Counted from the stretch's first letter, positions 1 through 7,154 are shown. The stretch: DNA of 19,173 nt from Clostridiales bacterium (GCA_031271375.1 JAISVU010000282.1:1-19173); one strand, 5' to 3'. The notes: generated from the sequence alone by a model not told the origin. Numbers and translations are program-made.

Positions 1-326
1 GGCTTTGTGAACTCCCTCACCAGGCCGTATAACCCCTGCACCACCCCGCCGGTACAGATTATATCCGATTCCCTGAAGGTATAATTATGCCGGCGTTTGA
101 ACCAGCCCGCCACGGCGGCCCTGTATTCGCCGTCGTCCATCGTGTAGCCGTAGATGCCCATACCGGCGGCCTCCGTCAGCGCGTCGATTATCTCCGGCGC
201 CGTGCGTATCTCCATGTCCGCTACCGAAAATGGCATCAGCCCCCGCCGCTTCATTTCGTCCGTGCGCATTGCCCACTTGGCCGAAGCGACGCCGCTGCGG
301 TCGGTGATAATGTCGTAAATGCTCAT
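1..326 (-). CDS. PatB/MalY-type PLP C-S lyase/aminotransferase, N-terminal part
   Basis: Partial gene: the reading frame is open from the ATG at 324-326 to the window edge, giving about 108 residues of a protein that is normally near 390. The product starts MSIYDIITDRSG and contains MPFSVADMEI, then GIYGYT and ICTGGVVQGL. These match the N-terminal arm and substrate-side segments of the MalY/PatB subfamily of fold-type I PLP enzymes (cystathionine beta-lyase or cysteine-S-conjugate beta-lyase, cytoplasmic). The catalytic lysine lies outside the window. A GGGGGAG ribosome site sits 5 bases before the ATG. It is the first gene behind the structured leader at 365-521. Whether it acts in methionine synthesis or cysteine-conjugate breakdown cannot be told from this fragment. 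Confidence 0.85.
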   Translation of the reverse strand, partial: MSIYDIITDRSGVASAKWAMRTDEMKRRGLMPFSVADMEIRTAPEIIDALTEAAGMGIYGYTMDDGEYRAAVAGWFKRRHNYTFRESDIICTGGVVQGLYGLVREFTK

Positions 327-364
327 TTACTCTCCCCCAGAAAAATGTCTTAATACCCGGACAT

Positions 365-416
365 AAAAAGAGCCTCATTAGATAGAATCAAGAAGGATCA
401 AAGATTCATCAGAGGC
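365..416 (-). terminator. Rho-independent terminator in the leader of the patB-like gene
   Basis: On the minus strand GCCTC (416-412) pairs with GAGGC (376-372). An inner stem GATGAATC (410-403) pairs with GATTC-T-ATC (389-381) with one bulged base. A T-rich tail TCTTTTT follows at 371-365. It lies upstream of the patB-like start, so it must be read through for that gene to be expressed from the promoter at 528-555. A second, weaker hairpin (ATGTC/GACAT) follows at 345-364. Confidence 0.6.
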
Positions 417-521
417 ACGCAGAAATTAAAGCTGTAATCTACCGGCCCAATTCCTGCGCGCTTGTTCAGCGAGTCTTTGATCCCCAGGTTCCCATGAGGT
501 AATGTCCCTTTCACTGCGGTT
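365..521 (-). promoter_or_regulatory. Structured leader RNA of the patB-like gene, attenuator-like
   Basis: Between the promoter at 528-555 and the patB-like gene the minus strand can fold into two exclusive forms. In one, 483-471 pairs with 407-395 (12 of 13 positions, GGATCAAAGA with TCTTTGATCC). This stem encloses a small hairpin (CGCT-GAACA-AGCG) and a longer one whose arms are GCGCAGGAATT and AATTTCTGCGT. In the other, 407-403 is used by the terminator at 365-416. CCTCAT near 500-495 can also pair with ATGAGG in the terminator 3' arm. This is the layout of a terminator/antiterminator switch. I could not match it to SAM, T-box, TPP, cobalamin, lysine, glycine or purine riboswitch signatures, so the ligand is unknown. 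It might also be an independent small RNA. Confidence 0.5.
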
Positions 522-527
522 TGATTA

Positions 528-555
528 ATTATAACATTTAATCCCCATAATGCAA
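528..555 (-). promoter_or_regulatory. SigmaA-type promoter for the patB-like gene
   Basis: Minus strand TTGCAT (555-550), a 16-base spacer, then TATAAT (533-528). The -10 box is preceded by TGt (536-534), an extended -10. The predicted start of transcription is near 521. It drives the leader at 365-521 and the patB-like gene. Confidence 0.6.
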
Positions 556-610
556 AGACTTTTTTCATGCCTCGCGTTATTCCGCGCCATTCTTGCGCGA
601 TTCACCCGTT

Positions 611-1519
611 TTATGGCTTCGCGCGGAAGAACATTATATACCGCAGTATCACATAGACGACGGCGGCAATGGCGATCCATTCGGCGACGGCGGGAACGGC
701 TGAGAAAAAGCCGATTCCGTTGGCCGCAAGCACGGCGTTCCCCTGTTTAAACGCTATCGCGCTGATGACATACGGGAACGTGAACGCCGCGTAAGCGGGG
801 GAGAACTTCAACCGCAGCAGGAAGGCCATATTTACGGTAACGAAGATATAGCTTAATACGGAAAGGATTAAGAGAATATAAACCGGCCAAGCGGGCGTGT
901 TCCCGAAGGCGGCTATATAAGCCACGGTTAAGAGGCTAGCCGGGGCCGCGACAATAGCCAGCGTCGGCCTCGCCGGTTCGGGCAGCTGTTTTATTTTTAT
1001 AAGCCTGTTAAAAACTAACGGGATGAGGGCTAAATAAAGCGCCGCTCCGACAAAAAACAACGCCTGCCCCAGGGGCTTCGCATTGAAGGCAGGGCTTGTA
1101 ACGCTGGCGGCGGTAATGCCGACGCCCGCAACGAACCAGCTGGGGAAGACATTTTGTAATTTAAAACCAATCACGAACCGAGCCGTGAACATAACCATTA
1201 TTGCCACATGCAGGGCTGTCGCCGCGTACCAGATCACATCCGCCGCAACGCCTATTAATGGCTTCGCATAGCCGCACAGCAGCATCAGCGCCATTGTCGA
1301 GGTGGGGAGGATACTGAAGACCACAGGGTTTTTAAGGTCGTTTTTAACCCCTTTCCTGTCGAAGATGAGCTTGAGTAAGAAAGCGCACATTATAACCGCC
1401 GACAGGCCGCCGCATGTCCAGCGCAGTGCTTCGGCGCGTGGAAGCAGGAGGTTCCCCAGCGCCGCCAGCGCCAGCGCGACGCCGCTTACGGCCATAGGTA
1501 TCTTGCGTGTGAAACTCAT
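611..1519 (-). CDS. TDT/TehA-SLAC1 family membrane transporter
   Basis: A 302-residue integral membrane protein made of about ten hydrophobic helices with short loops, the size and pattern of the tellurite-resistance/dicarboxylate transporter (TDT) family that includes TehA and the plant anion channel SLAC1. Visible segments include a first helix after MSFTRKIPMAVSG, the stretch FPSWFVAGVGITAAS and a C-terminal helix ending RYIMFFRAKP. The family moves anions or C4-dicarboxylates; the substrate here is not evident. The open frame extends 30 codons further upstream, but that part is only the shadow of the previous gene. The ATG at 1519 overlaps the upstream stop as ATGA and has a GGGGAGGCGG ribosome site, so the two genes are translationally coupled. 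Confidence 0.8.
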   Translation of the reverse strand: MSFTRKIPMAVSGVALALAALGNLLLPRAEALRWTCGGLSAVIMCAFLLKLIFDRKGVKNDLKNPVVFSILPTSTMALMLLCGYAKPLIGVAADVIWYAATALHVAIMVMFTARFVIGFKLQNVFPSWFVAGVGITAASVTSPAFNAKPLGQALFFVGAALYLALIPLVFNRLIKIKQLPEPARPTLAIVAAPASLLTVAYIAAFGNTPAWPVYILLILSVLSYIFVTVNMAFLLRLKFSPAYAAFTFPYVISAIAFKQGNAVLAANGIGFFSAVPAVAEWIAIAAVVYVILRYIMFFRAKP

Positions 1520-2001
1520 GCTTCCGCCTCCCCTATGACTTCCAGCCCCAGCTCCCTCGCAGCGATCTCCGCCGCCTTCGCCGCCATCTCGCCGGTGAAG
1601 GCTACGCACTGCGCCTTATGCTCCCCGCTTGCCATGTCCATGCCCTTCGTATGTACCGCGCAGCACAGCACACCCTTGTGATTGGCGCGGAAGCTCTCTT
1701 GAAGCTCGTTCGCCAGTTTGAGGCATTTAACGCTTACAGGGTCCTGGGGTGAGCTGGGGCTTGTCCTGCCGAACAGGTATCCCAGGCAGATTACCGCGCC
1801 GGACACGGCCCCGCACATGCACTTGGAACGCCCTACGCCGATCGGGAACCCAGACGCTGCAGCCACAAGGCCTTCCGGCATTTCGGGGGCCAGGTTAGCC
1901 CTTATCGACGACACAATGGCCTCGGAGCAGTAAAAACCGCCGCTCCTGAACAGCTCTTCCGCGTCCGCCTTCACCTTTTGAAGATTGACTGACTTTTGCA
2001 T
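1516..2001 (-). CDS. C_GCAxxG_C_C family putative redox protein
   Basis: A 161-residue soluble protein of the C_GCAxxG_C_C family (TIGR01909 type). These small cysteine-rich proteins are common in anaerobes and are thought to be redox active; their reaction is not established. Cysteines are visible at about residues 25, 61, 63, 72, 93, 113, 114 and 132. The family core CxCGAVSG is at 61-68 and a second G-x-x-CC segment at 110-114. The start at 2001 was chosen because AAGGAGG lies 6 bases before it; an in-frame ATG nine codons upstream has no such site. It is the first gene of a two-gene unit, with the TDT transporter overlapping its stop. Upstream lies the long palindrome at 2025-2133, which would fall in its promoter or leader region. 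Confidence 0.8.
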   Translation of the reverse strand: MQKSVNLQKVKADAEELFRSGGFYCSEAIVSSIRANLAPEMPEGLVAAASGFPIGVGRSKCMCGAVSGAVICLGYLFGRTSPSSPQDPVSVKCLKLANELQESFRANHKGVLCCAVHTKGMDMASGEHKAQCVAFTGEMAAKAAEIAARELGLEVIGEAEA

Positions 2002-2024
2002 AAAAATCCTCCTTTTTAATATTG

Positions 2025-2133
2025 GCACACGCTGATTAAGGTAAGCTCGCTCTCAGTTTGCGTCGCCTTGAAGCATTGGCGACGCCGCTGTAAGCTAAAC
2101 TGTTCGTGAGCTTTTGGTTTAACCAGCGTGTGC
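2025..2133. repeat. 109-bp nested palindrome with 15-bp terminal inverted repeats
   Basis: The ends GCACACGCTGATTAA (2025-2039) and TTAACCAGCGTGTGC (2119-2133) are inverted repeats with one mismatch. Inside, in correct nested order, AAGCTC (2043-2048) faces GAGCTT (2108-2113), CAGTTT (2054-2059) faces AAACTG (2097-2102), and GCGTCGCC (2060-2067) faces GGCGACGC (2078-2085). The whole element could form one long cruciform or RNA hairpin. It has no coding capacity and no clear target-site duplication. It could be a MITE-like mobile element or a transcribed structured leader of the minus-strand genes. Confidence 0.7.
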
Positions 2134-2161
2134 TTTAAGCATCAAAAAAGACGCTTATTCC

Positions 2162-2192
2162 CGCGTGGTTTGCGACAGCAAATAACCACGCG
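2162..2192. repeat. Short perfect hairpin
   Basis: CGCGTGGTT (2162-2170) and AACCACGCG (2184-2192) are perfect inverted repeats, and TTGC/GCAA extends the stem inward around a four-base loop. Role unknown; it may belong with the palindrome just upstream. Confidence 0.6.
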
Positions 2193-2259
2193 ATTCCAAG
2201 CATCTTATAAGCCGCTTACTTATAAGGAGGAATCCGCCCGGCTATCCGCGTTTTCGCGC

Positions 2260-2286
2260 CGGAAGCGCACGGCTTCCGTTATTATT
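2260..2286 (+). terminator. Possible terminator-like hairpin
   Basis: CGGAAGC (2260-2266) and GCTTCCG (2272-2278) form a 7-bp stem with a 5-base loop, followed by TTATTATT. The tail is interrupted by A residues and no gene lies upstream on this strand, so its use as a terminator is doubtful. Confidence 0.3.
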
Positions 2287-2382
2287 CAATCAAGTGCAGT
2301 AGAATCCTTCCATGAATGTCATTATCCGACACTCCCTTCCAAGTGCAGAGTATAGCATAAATAGTTTTAACGCGCAAGAGGC

Positions 2383-2411
2383 TTTATTTCTTAATGCGCC
2401 TGTGTTATACT
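2383..2411 (+). promoter_or_regulatory. Extended -10 promoter for the beta-mannosidase gene
   Basis: TATACT (2406-2411) is preceded by TGt (2403-2405), an extended -10. The -35 position 17 bases upstream (TTTATT) is weak. This places the start of transcription about 20 bases before the GTG start of the mannosidase gene and downstream of the hairpin-rich region. Confidence 0.45.
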
Positions 2412-2437
2412 CATACACAACTAAAGGGGGAATATCT

Positions 2438-4855
2438 GTGATATATAACTTACCGGAGAACTGGGAAATGCGGCGCGCCAGTGACGGCGATTGGACGGCG
2501 GTGACGGTTCCTGGCTCGGTTTATTCGGCGCTGCTTAACGCGGGGAAGATGGACGACCCATACTGGCGCGACAACGAAATGAAAGCGCTGGAGCTTATGG
2601 ACGCAGACTACGAGTTCAGCTGCGCCTTTTCTCTGCCGCGTGAAGCTCTCGCCTCGGAAAAGCTGCTGATGCGCTTCGAAGGGCTGGACACGGTCTGCGC
2701 CGTTTATCTCAACGGCGAGCATATCGGCGGCGCCGACAATATGCACCGGATTTGGGAGTATAATATAAAAAAAGCGGCCAAGACAGATAATACCATGACG
2801 GTTCGTTTTTCCTCGCCGACAAAATACATTAAGGAAAAGCTGGCGGAGTGCTTTGTGGAAGGCAGCTCCGACGCTATGAAGGGGTTTCCCCATATACGCA
2901 AGGCCCACTGCATGTTCGGCTGGGACTGGGGCCCCCGGCTTCCCGACATCGGTATTTGGCGGAATGTAACGGTTGTGTCGGTCGATACGGCGCGTATAAT
3001 CAGCGTCCGCGTTGCCCAGGCCCATTCGAAGGACAGGGCAGAGCTGACGCTGATACCCGAGATCGACGCCGCTCCGAATCAGAGCTGGACGGCCCGGGCT
3101 AAGGCGGTGTCGCCGGACGGACGCGAGTATGAAATGCAAGACGGCAAGATTATCATTGACGATCCTCAGTTATGGTGGCCTAGGGGTTACGGCGGTCAGC
3201 CGCTTTATAATGTTACCTATGAAATCCTGCAGGACGGGGCGTCACTGGATACGTGGACGCGCAGGATAGGCCTGCGGACGATGACCGTTTCGCAGGAGAA
3301 GGATCAGTGGGGCAGCGAGTTCTGCCACATCGTCAACAGCGTTAAGGTGTTCGCGATGGGCGCGGATTATATCCCGGAGGACAATATCCTCTCCCGGGTG
3401 ACGCCCGGGCGTACCGCCGCGCTGCTAAACGACGCCGCGCTGGCCAACATGAACTGCATCCGCGTCTGGGGGGGCGGTTACTACCCCGACGACTTCTTTT
3501 ACGACACATGCGACGAACTGGGGCTGATGGTCTGGCAGGATTTTATGTTCTCCTGCGCGATGTACGAGCTGACCGACGCCTTTTCCGAGAACATCAAAAG
3601 AGAGCTTGAGGACAATATAAAACGCTTGCGGCATCACGCCTCCATAGCCCTATGGTGCGGCAACAACGAGATGGAGCTTGCGGTTAAGGAAAAGTGGTAT
3701 AAACGCACGCATAAGCAATTCTCCGATTACATCTGCATGTATGAGTTCATCATCCCCGAGATGTTAAAGAAGCACGATCCCGACGCTTTTTACTGGCCGG
3801 CTTCCCCGTCCTCGGGCGGCGGCTTCGACAAGCCCAACGACGACGACAGGGGCGATGTGCATTATTGGGACGTGTGGCATGGGAATAAACCCTTCTCGGC
3901 GTATAGGAACTTCCATTTCAGATATGTCTCGGAATTCGGTTTCCAGTCCTTCCCTTCGATGAAGACGATCAAGGCCTTTACCGAGCCGGAGGACCGCAAT
4001 ATCTTCTCATATGTGATGGAAAAGCACCAGCGCAATAACGCCGCCAACGGCAAAATAATGAATTACCTGGCCCAGACCTTCCTGTACCCAACGTCCTTCG
4101 AGACGCTGGTGTACGCATCGCAGCTGCTCCAGGCCGAGGCGATCAAGCACGGGGCGGAGCACTGGCGGCGCAACCGGGGCCGCTGCATGGGCGCGGTTTA
4201 TTGGCAGCTTAATGATATCTGGCCTGTGGCTTCCTGGTCGTCAATCGATTATTTCGGCCGCTGGAAGGCCCTGCATTACTACGCCAAACGCTTCTTCGCC
4301 CCGGTGATGCTCTCGGCCTGCGAAGAAGGCGTTATAACCCAGGATACCAATACGAACGCCGAGCCGTATACGGTCAAGAAATCGGCGCGGTTATCGGTTG
4401 CCAACGAAACGCTCTTTACCTTCGAAGGCGTCGTCCGCTGGGCTCTTCGTAATGCGGACGCGGAAATAATACGGGAAGGCGAGACGGCGGTAAGCGTCCC
4501 CGCTTTAACCAGCTTGTGGCTGGACGAACTGGACTTTGCCGACGCGGGATTGTATGATAATTACATCAGCTTCGAGCTGTCGGATAATAAAGGCGGATAT
4601 ATCTCATCCGGCACGGCGCTGTTCTGTCTGCCTAAGCACTTTAGATTCATAAACCCCGCGCTTCGCGCCGAGGCGGGCGAAGGGTTTATCACCGTCCATG
4701 CCGCCGCCTACGCCCGCTCCGTTGAGATTGATTGCGGCGCGGACGTGCTGCTGGAGGACAACTATTTCGATATGAACGCCGGTTCAAGGACTGTGCGGGT
4801 GCTGCGGGGGAAGCCGGGGGATGTAATGCTGAGGAGCGTATATGATATTAGGTAG
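2438..4855 (+). CDS. Beta-mannosidase, glycoside hydrolase family 2
   Basis: An 805-residue GH2 enzyme that removes beta-linked mannose from the non-reducing end of oligosaccharides. No signal peptide is seen, so it is probably cytoplasmic and acts on imported sugars. The N-terminal jelly-roll begins near LPENWEMR; the TIM-barrel motifs are VWGGGYYPDDFFYD, MVWQDFMFSC, the acid/base motif WCGNNEMEL with Glu411, and the nucleophile motif VSEFGFQSFPS with Glu499. WQLNDIWP follows later in the barrel, with beta-sandwich domains to the C-terminus. The open frame starts 42 codons further upstream, but GTG at 2438 is preferred because AAGGGGG lies 7 bases before it and the promoter at 2383-2411 would cut off the longer form. 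It stands alone with no sugar transporter in the window. Confidence 0.88.
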   Translation: MIYNLPENWEMRRASDGDWTAVTVPGSVYSALLNAGKMDDPYWRDNEMKALELMDADYEFSCAFSLPREALASEKLLMRFEGLDTVCAVYLNGEHIGGADNMHRIWEYNIKKAAKTDNTMTVRFSSPTKYIKEKLAECFVEGSSDAMKGFPHIRKAHCMFGWDWGPRLPDIGIWRNVTVVSVDTARIISVRVAQAHSKDRAELTLIPEIDAAPNQSWTARAKAVSPDGREYEMQDGKIIIDDPQLWWPRGYGGQPLYNVTYEILQDGASLDTWTRRIGLRTMTVSQEKDQWGSEFCHIVNSVKVFAMGADYIPEDNILSRVTPGRTAALLNDAALANMNCIRVWGGGYYPDDFFYDTCDELGLMVWQDFMFSCAMYELTDAFSENIKRELEDNIKRLRHHASIALWCGNNEMELAVKEKWYKRTHKQFSDYICMYEFIIPEMLKKHDPDAFYWPASPSSGGGFDKPNDDDRGDVHYWDVWHGNKPFSAYRNFHFRYVSEFGFQSFPSMKTIKAFTEPEDRNIFSYVMEKHQRNNAANGKIMNYLAQTFLYPTSFETLVYASQLLQAEAIKHGAEHWRRNRGRCMGAVYWQLNDIWPVASWSSIDYFGRWKALHYYAKRFFAPVMLSACEEGVITQDTNTNAEPYTVKKSARLSVANETLFTFEGVVRWALRNADAEIIREGETAVSVPALTSLWLDELDFADAGLYDNYISFELSDNKGGYISSGTALFCLPKHFRFINPALRAEAGEGFITVHAAAYARSVEIDCGADVLLEDNYFDMNAGSRTVRVLRGKPGDVMLRSVYDIR

Positions 4856-5254
4856 CGGTTAGTATATGGTTTTATGGAGGCCAAAGCTTTCATTCCGCGT
4901 ATCTTCTATTTGCCCGCTATGAATTTCAAGAGGTACGAAGAACAAGCGTCCCAAACATCAGCAGTAAGTAAGCTAAACGGTCATGCTCATAAAAATCCAA
5001 GTCCAGGTAACCGCTGAAACAAAAGTGGCGCTAAACAACAGGGACGGGAAGTATTTTCCCAGAAACTTCACCGGGGAAATCTCCACCCTTCCCTTGACCG
5101 TGCTACGATCTTACTCGTAACTGGCATATTTTGGGTGGGATATTAAACTTGTAATTTGCACTTGGGGAATATGTAATAAATTATATTGAAATAGCGGTTT
5201 ACATATGTTATTGTAGTCTCTGTTTTAATCTTGACGCAAAGGGGACTATGATGG
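4856..5254. other. Intergenic stretch without a supported gene
   Basis: About 400 bases between the mannosidase and the decarboxylase. I see no convincing gene and no clear terminator after the mannosidase. There is a short palindrome GGGAA-gtatt-TTCCC near 5046-5061. A 45-codon frame (4983-5120) has no ribosome site. The 3' part contains the decarboxylase promoter at 5186-5214. The middle reads like decayed sequence of unknown origin. Confidence 0.5.
5186..5214 (+). promoter_or_regulatory. SigmaA-type promoter for the decarboxylase operon
   Basis: TTGAAA (5186-5191), a 17-base spacer, then TATTGT (5209-5214) preceded by TGt. It lies in AT-rich DNA about 40 bases upstream of the decarboxylase start. 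Confidence 0.55.
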
Positions 5255-6679
5255 ATGTCCGGTTCGGACTACACGGGCGTATACAGATTTATTAAGGAAT
5301 ACTTGAAAAAGGATATCTACCCGTTTCATATGCCTGGGCATAAACGCAATCCGCGCTTTCTCCCGGCGGAGTTGATGGGGATGGAAATAACGGAGTTTCC
5401 CGGCGCGGATAATCTCCTTGCCCCGGCGGGCGTGATCAAGGAGCTGGAAGAGCGCATAGCCCGGGTCTTTGGCGCGGAGGTAAGCTTCCTTATGACCAAC
5501 GGCTCGACGGGCTGCCTTCTTGCGGCGCTGATGGCGGTGCGTAAGCAGGGCGCGAAGGTGCTTGTCGCGAGGAACTGCCACAAGTCCGTGTATTCGGCGC
5601 TGGTGCTCTCGGGGATGAGGCCGGTTTATGTTTATCCCGAGATGACCGATATAAATATAGCGGGCGGAGTAAGCCCCGCCGCGATAGAGGCCGCGTTTAG
5701 GGAGAACCCCGGCATATGCGCCGCCGTTATTACAAGCCCCACTTATGAAGGCTTTGTATCCGATGTATCCGCGATCGCGGAGATTACGCGCGGGTACGGC
5801 GTCCCGCTGATAGTTGATGAAGCTCACGGGGCCGGTTTCAATCTTTCGGATAAGCTGCCGGAGTCGGCGGTGGCCTGCGGCGCGGATATCGTCGTCCACA
5901 GCCTGCATAAAAGGATGCCGATGCTGTCGCAAACCGCGGTTATGCACGTTAAATCCGGCATACTCGACCCCGCGTTCGTAAAGAAGGGGTTTAACCTGAT
6001 TCAAAGCACAAGCCCTTCTTATATCCTGATGGCGCAGGTGGATTATGCCCTGGGCCTGATGCTGGACGATCCGGGGATTATGGCGGGCTATTTAAAGAAT
6101 CTGCTGGACTTACGCGCAAAACTGCCTAAGGAAGGCATACTGAGGCTTGTGGGCGAGGAATACGACGGAAGGTTCGCCATTAAACAGACAGACATTTCGA
6201 AGATAGTGCTGTATATAGATGGCAAGGAGCTTTCCGGCGGCCGTATTGAGCGGATTTTCGCCGAGGATTACGGGGTGCAGCTGGAGCTGTCGGGCCTTTG
6301 CCATGTCATCGCGATGACGACGCCGGGAGACACCGGTGAAGGCTTCAATCGGCTGTTTAGGGCCGTGAACGCTGTGAACGAAGGAAAGATTTCCGCAGGG
6401 GATTCAAATGTATTTGAGCGGATATCCGCGCCTCCGCGCCCCCAGATAGTCCTAACGCCCAGGGACGCGTTTTATGAGAAAACCCGGAGCGTAAAACTCT
6501 CTGAAGCCCTGTCGTTAATCTCCGCCGGGTTTATTATTCCGTATCCCCCCGGAATACCTTTGGTGGCTCCGGGAGAGATAATAACTTCCGAAATTTTAAC
6601 GCATATAAAAGCGTGCGGAGACAGCGGGATAAATGTTATAGGCGCGGACGAGAGCATTTACGTGTGTGAGGGTGATTGA
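5255..6679 (+). CDS. Orn/Lys/Arg decarboxylase family PLP enzyme
   Basis: A 474-residue fold-type I PLP enzyme of the Orn/Lys/Arg decarboxylase class, the shorter Gram-positive form (like Bacillus SpeA and YaaO) without the N-terminal wing domain. Residues 23-31 read PFHMPGHKR, the class signature. TNGSTGC, near 80, binds the phosphate; VDEAHGAG carries Asp188 for the pyridine nitrogen; HSLHKRMPML carries the Schiff-base Lys219. The C-terminal decarboxylase domain begins near residue 390. It would make a polyamine or diamine (agmatine, cadaverine or putrescine); the substrate cannot be told from sequence. The start at 5255 has AAAGGGG 10 bases upstream; two earlier ATGs at 5248 and 5251 are out of frame. 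The next gene begins 2 bases after its stop, so the two are co-translated. Confidence 0.85.
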   Translation: MSGSDYTGVYRFIKEYLKKDIYPFHMPGHKRNPRFLPAELMGMEITEFPGADNLLAPAGVIKELEERIARVFGAEVSFLMTNGSTGCLLAALMAVRKQGAKVLVARNCHKSVYSALVLSGMRPVYVYPEMTDINIAGGVSPAAIEAAFRENPGICAAVITSPTYEGFVSDVSAIAEITRGYGVPLIVDEAHGAGFNLSDKLPESAVACGADIVVHSLHKRMPMLSQTAVMHVKSGILDPAFVKKGFNLIQSTSPSYILMAQVDYALGLMLDDPGIMAGYLKNLLDLRAKLPKEGILRLVGEEYDGRFAIKQTDISKIVLYIDGKELSGGRIERIFAEDYGVQLELSGLCHVIAMTTPGDTGEGFNRLFRAVNAVNEGKISAGDSNVFERISAPPRPQIVLTPRDAFYEKTRSVKLSEALSLISAGFIIPYPPGIPLVAPGEIITSEILTHIKACGDSGINVIGADESIYVCEGD

Positions 6680-6681
6680 CT

Positions 6682-7068
6682 ATGGAATTATTAAGGCAGC
6701 TGACGCCGGAAAGCGTGCTGATCGCTGCCGCGGCGGCGGCGGTTATCACGTTTATGATAATTAAGGCGAGGGCATTATACAGAGCCGTTATGAATTACCC
6801 GGCGGAGCTGAACTTCCGGACGCGTAACATAAAGGAGGTTATGGAACACTGCTGCCTGCTGTTTCCAATGGAGACGTTTATCTTTAAAGGGCGCAATTAC
6901 AAGCGCGGGATGATGATACGCGTTACCACAATGTCTAAACAGACATTTGAAGGCAAGCTCATAGGCCTTAACGCGGACAATGTGCTGTGTGTTGTCGCAA
7001 AGGGCATGATCCAAGCGGATATCCTGGATCATATTACCGATATATCCGAGCTAGGGGCTAGGAGCTAG
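6682..7068 (+). CDS. Small membrane-anchored protein with possible LSm-like tail
   Basis: A 128-residue protein I do not recognise as a named family. Residues about 8-25 (VLIAAAAAAVITFMIIKA) form one hydrophobic helix, a likely membrane anchor with the rest in the cytoplasm. The C-terminal part, about 70-120, reads as short beta strands: a FEGKLIGLNADNVLCVV segment, then DILDHITDI. This resembles an Sm/LSm-like or other small beta-barrel, but that is pattern reading only. ATG at 6682 has GAGGG 9 bases upstream; a TTG at 6676 is too close to it. It follows the decarboxylase by 2 bases and should share its operon and promoter. Its TAG stop lies inside the CTAG-rich repeat at 7051-7154, so the last residues may come from the repeat. 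Confidence 0.65.
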   Translation: MELLRQLTPESVLIAAAAAAVITFMIIKARALYRAVMNYPAELNFRTRNIKEVMEHCCLLFPMETFIFKGRNYKRGMMIRVTTMSKQTFEGKLIGLNADNVLCVVAKGMIQADILDHITDISELGARS

Positions 7069-7154
7069 TCTCTAGGGGCTAGGAAAAGCGGTTATAAGCA
7101 GATTTGATGACACCGCTCTTCCCTAGCGCCTAGTACCTAGTCCCTAGCATCTAG
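7051..7154. repeat. CTAG-rich long inverted repeat between convergent genes
   Basis: About 42 bases (7051-7092) are an imperfect inverted repeat of 7112-7154, around a loop of about 19 bases. Stem blocks include GCGGT/ACCGC and several CTAGG/CCTAG units. CTAG occurs ten times in roughly 105 bases. The element lies between the 3' ends of the genes at 6682-7068 (+) and 7144-7656 (-), overlaps both, and supplies both TAG stop codons. As RNA it would form a strong hairpin from either side and could end transcription in both directions, but no clean T-tract is present. Confidence 0.75.

Larger units (their letters stand above)
2002..2437. other. Gene-free, hairpin-rich stretch between divergent genes
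   Basis: This 436-base gap between the C_GCAxxG_C_C gene (minus) and the beta-mannosidase (plus) has no convincing coding region. It holds, in order, a nested palindrome (2025-2133), a separate hairpin (2162-2192), two copies of the self-complementary octamer CTTATAAG (in 2200-2226), a GC-rich hairpin followed by T-rich DNA (2260-2286), and the mannosidase promoter. An AAGGAGG at 2224-2230 is followed by no start codon. Confidence 0.6.

Noticed and set aside
365..521. SAM-I riboswitch or T-box in front of the patB-like gene
   Set aside because: The conserved SAM-I core and the T-box GGGTGG-type box are not present; only a generic switch layout is supported.
2128..2355. 75-codon open frame in the hairpin-rich gap
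   Set aside because: It runs through several inverted repeats, has no ribosome site and shows no protein-like pattern.
2312..2437. Longer N-terminus for the beta-mannosidase
   Set aside because: These 42 codons lack a ribosome site and span the likely promoter, while GTG at 2438 has a good site and begins at the family's normal start.
4983..5120. 45-residue open frame before the decarboxylase
   Set aside because: No ribosome site and no recognisable domain; may be a decayed fragment.
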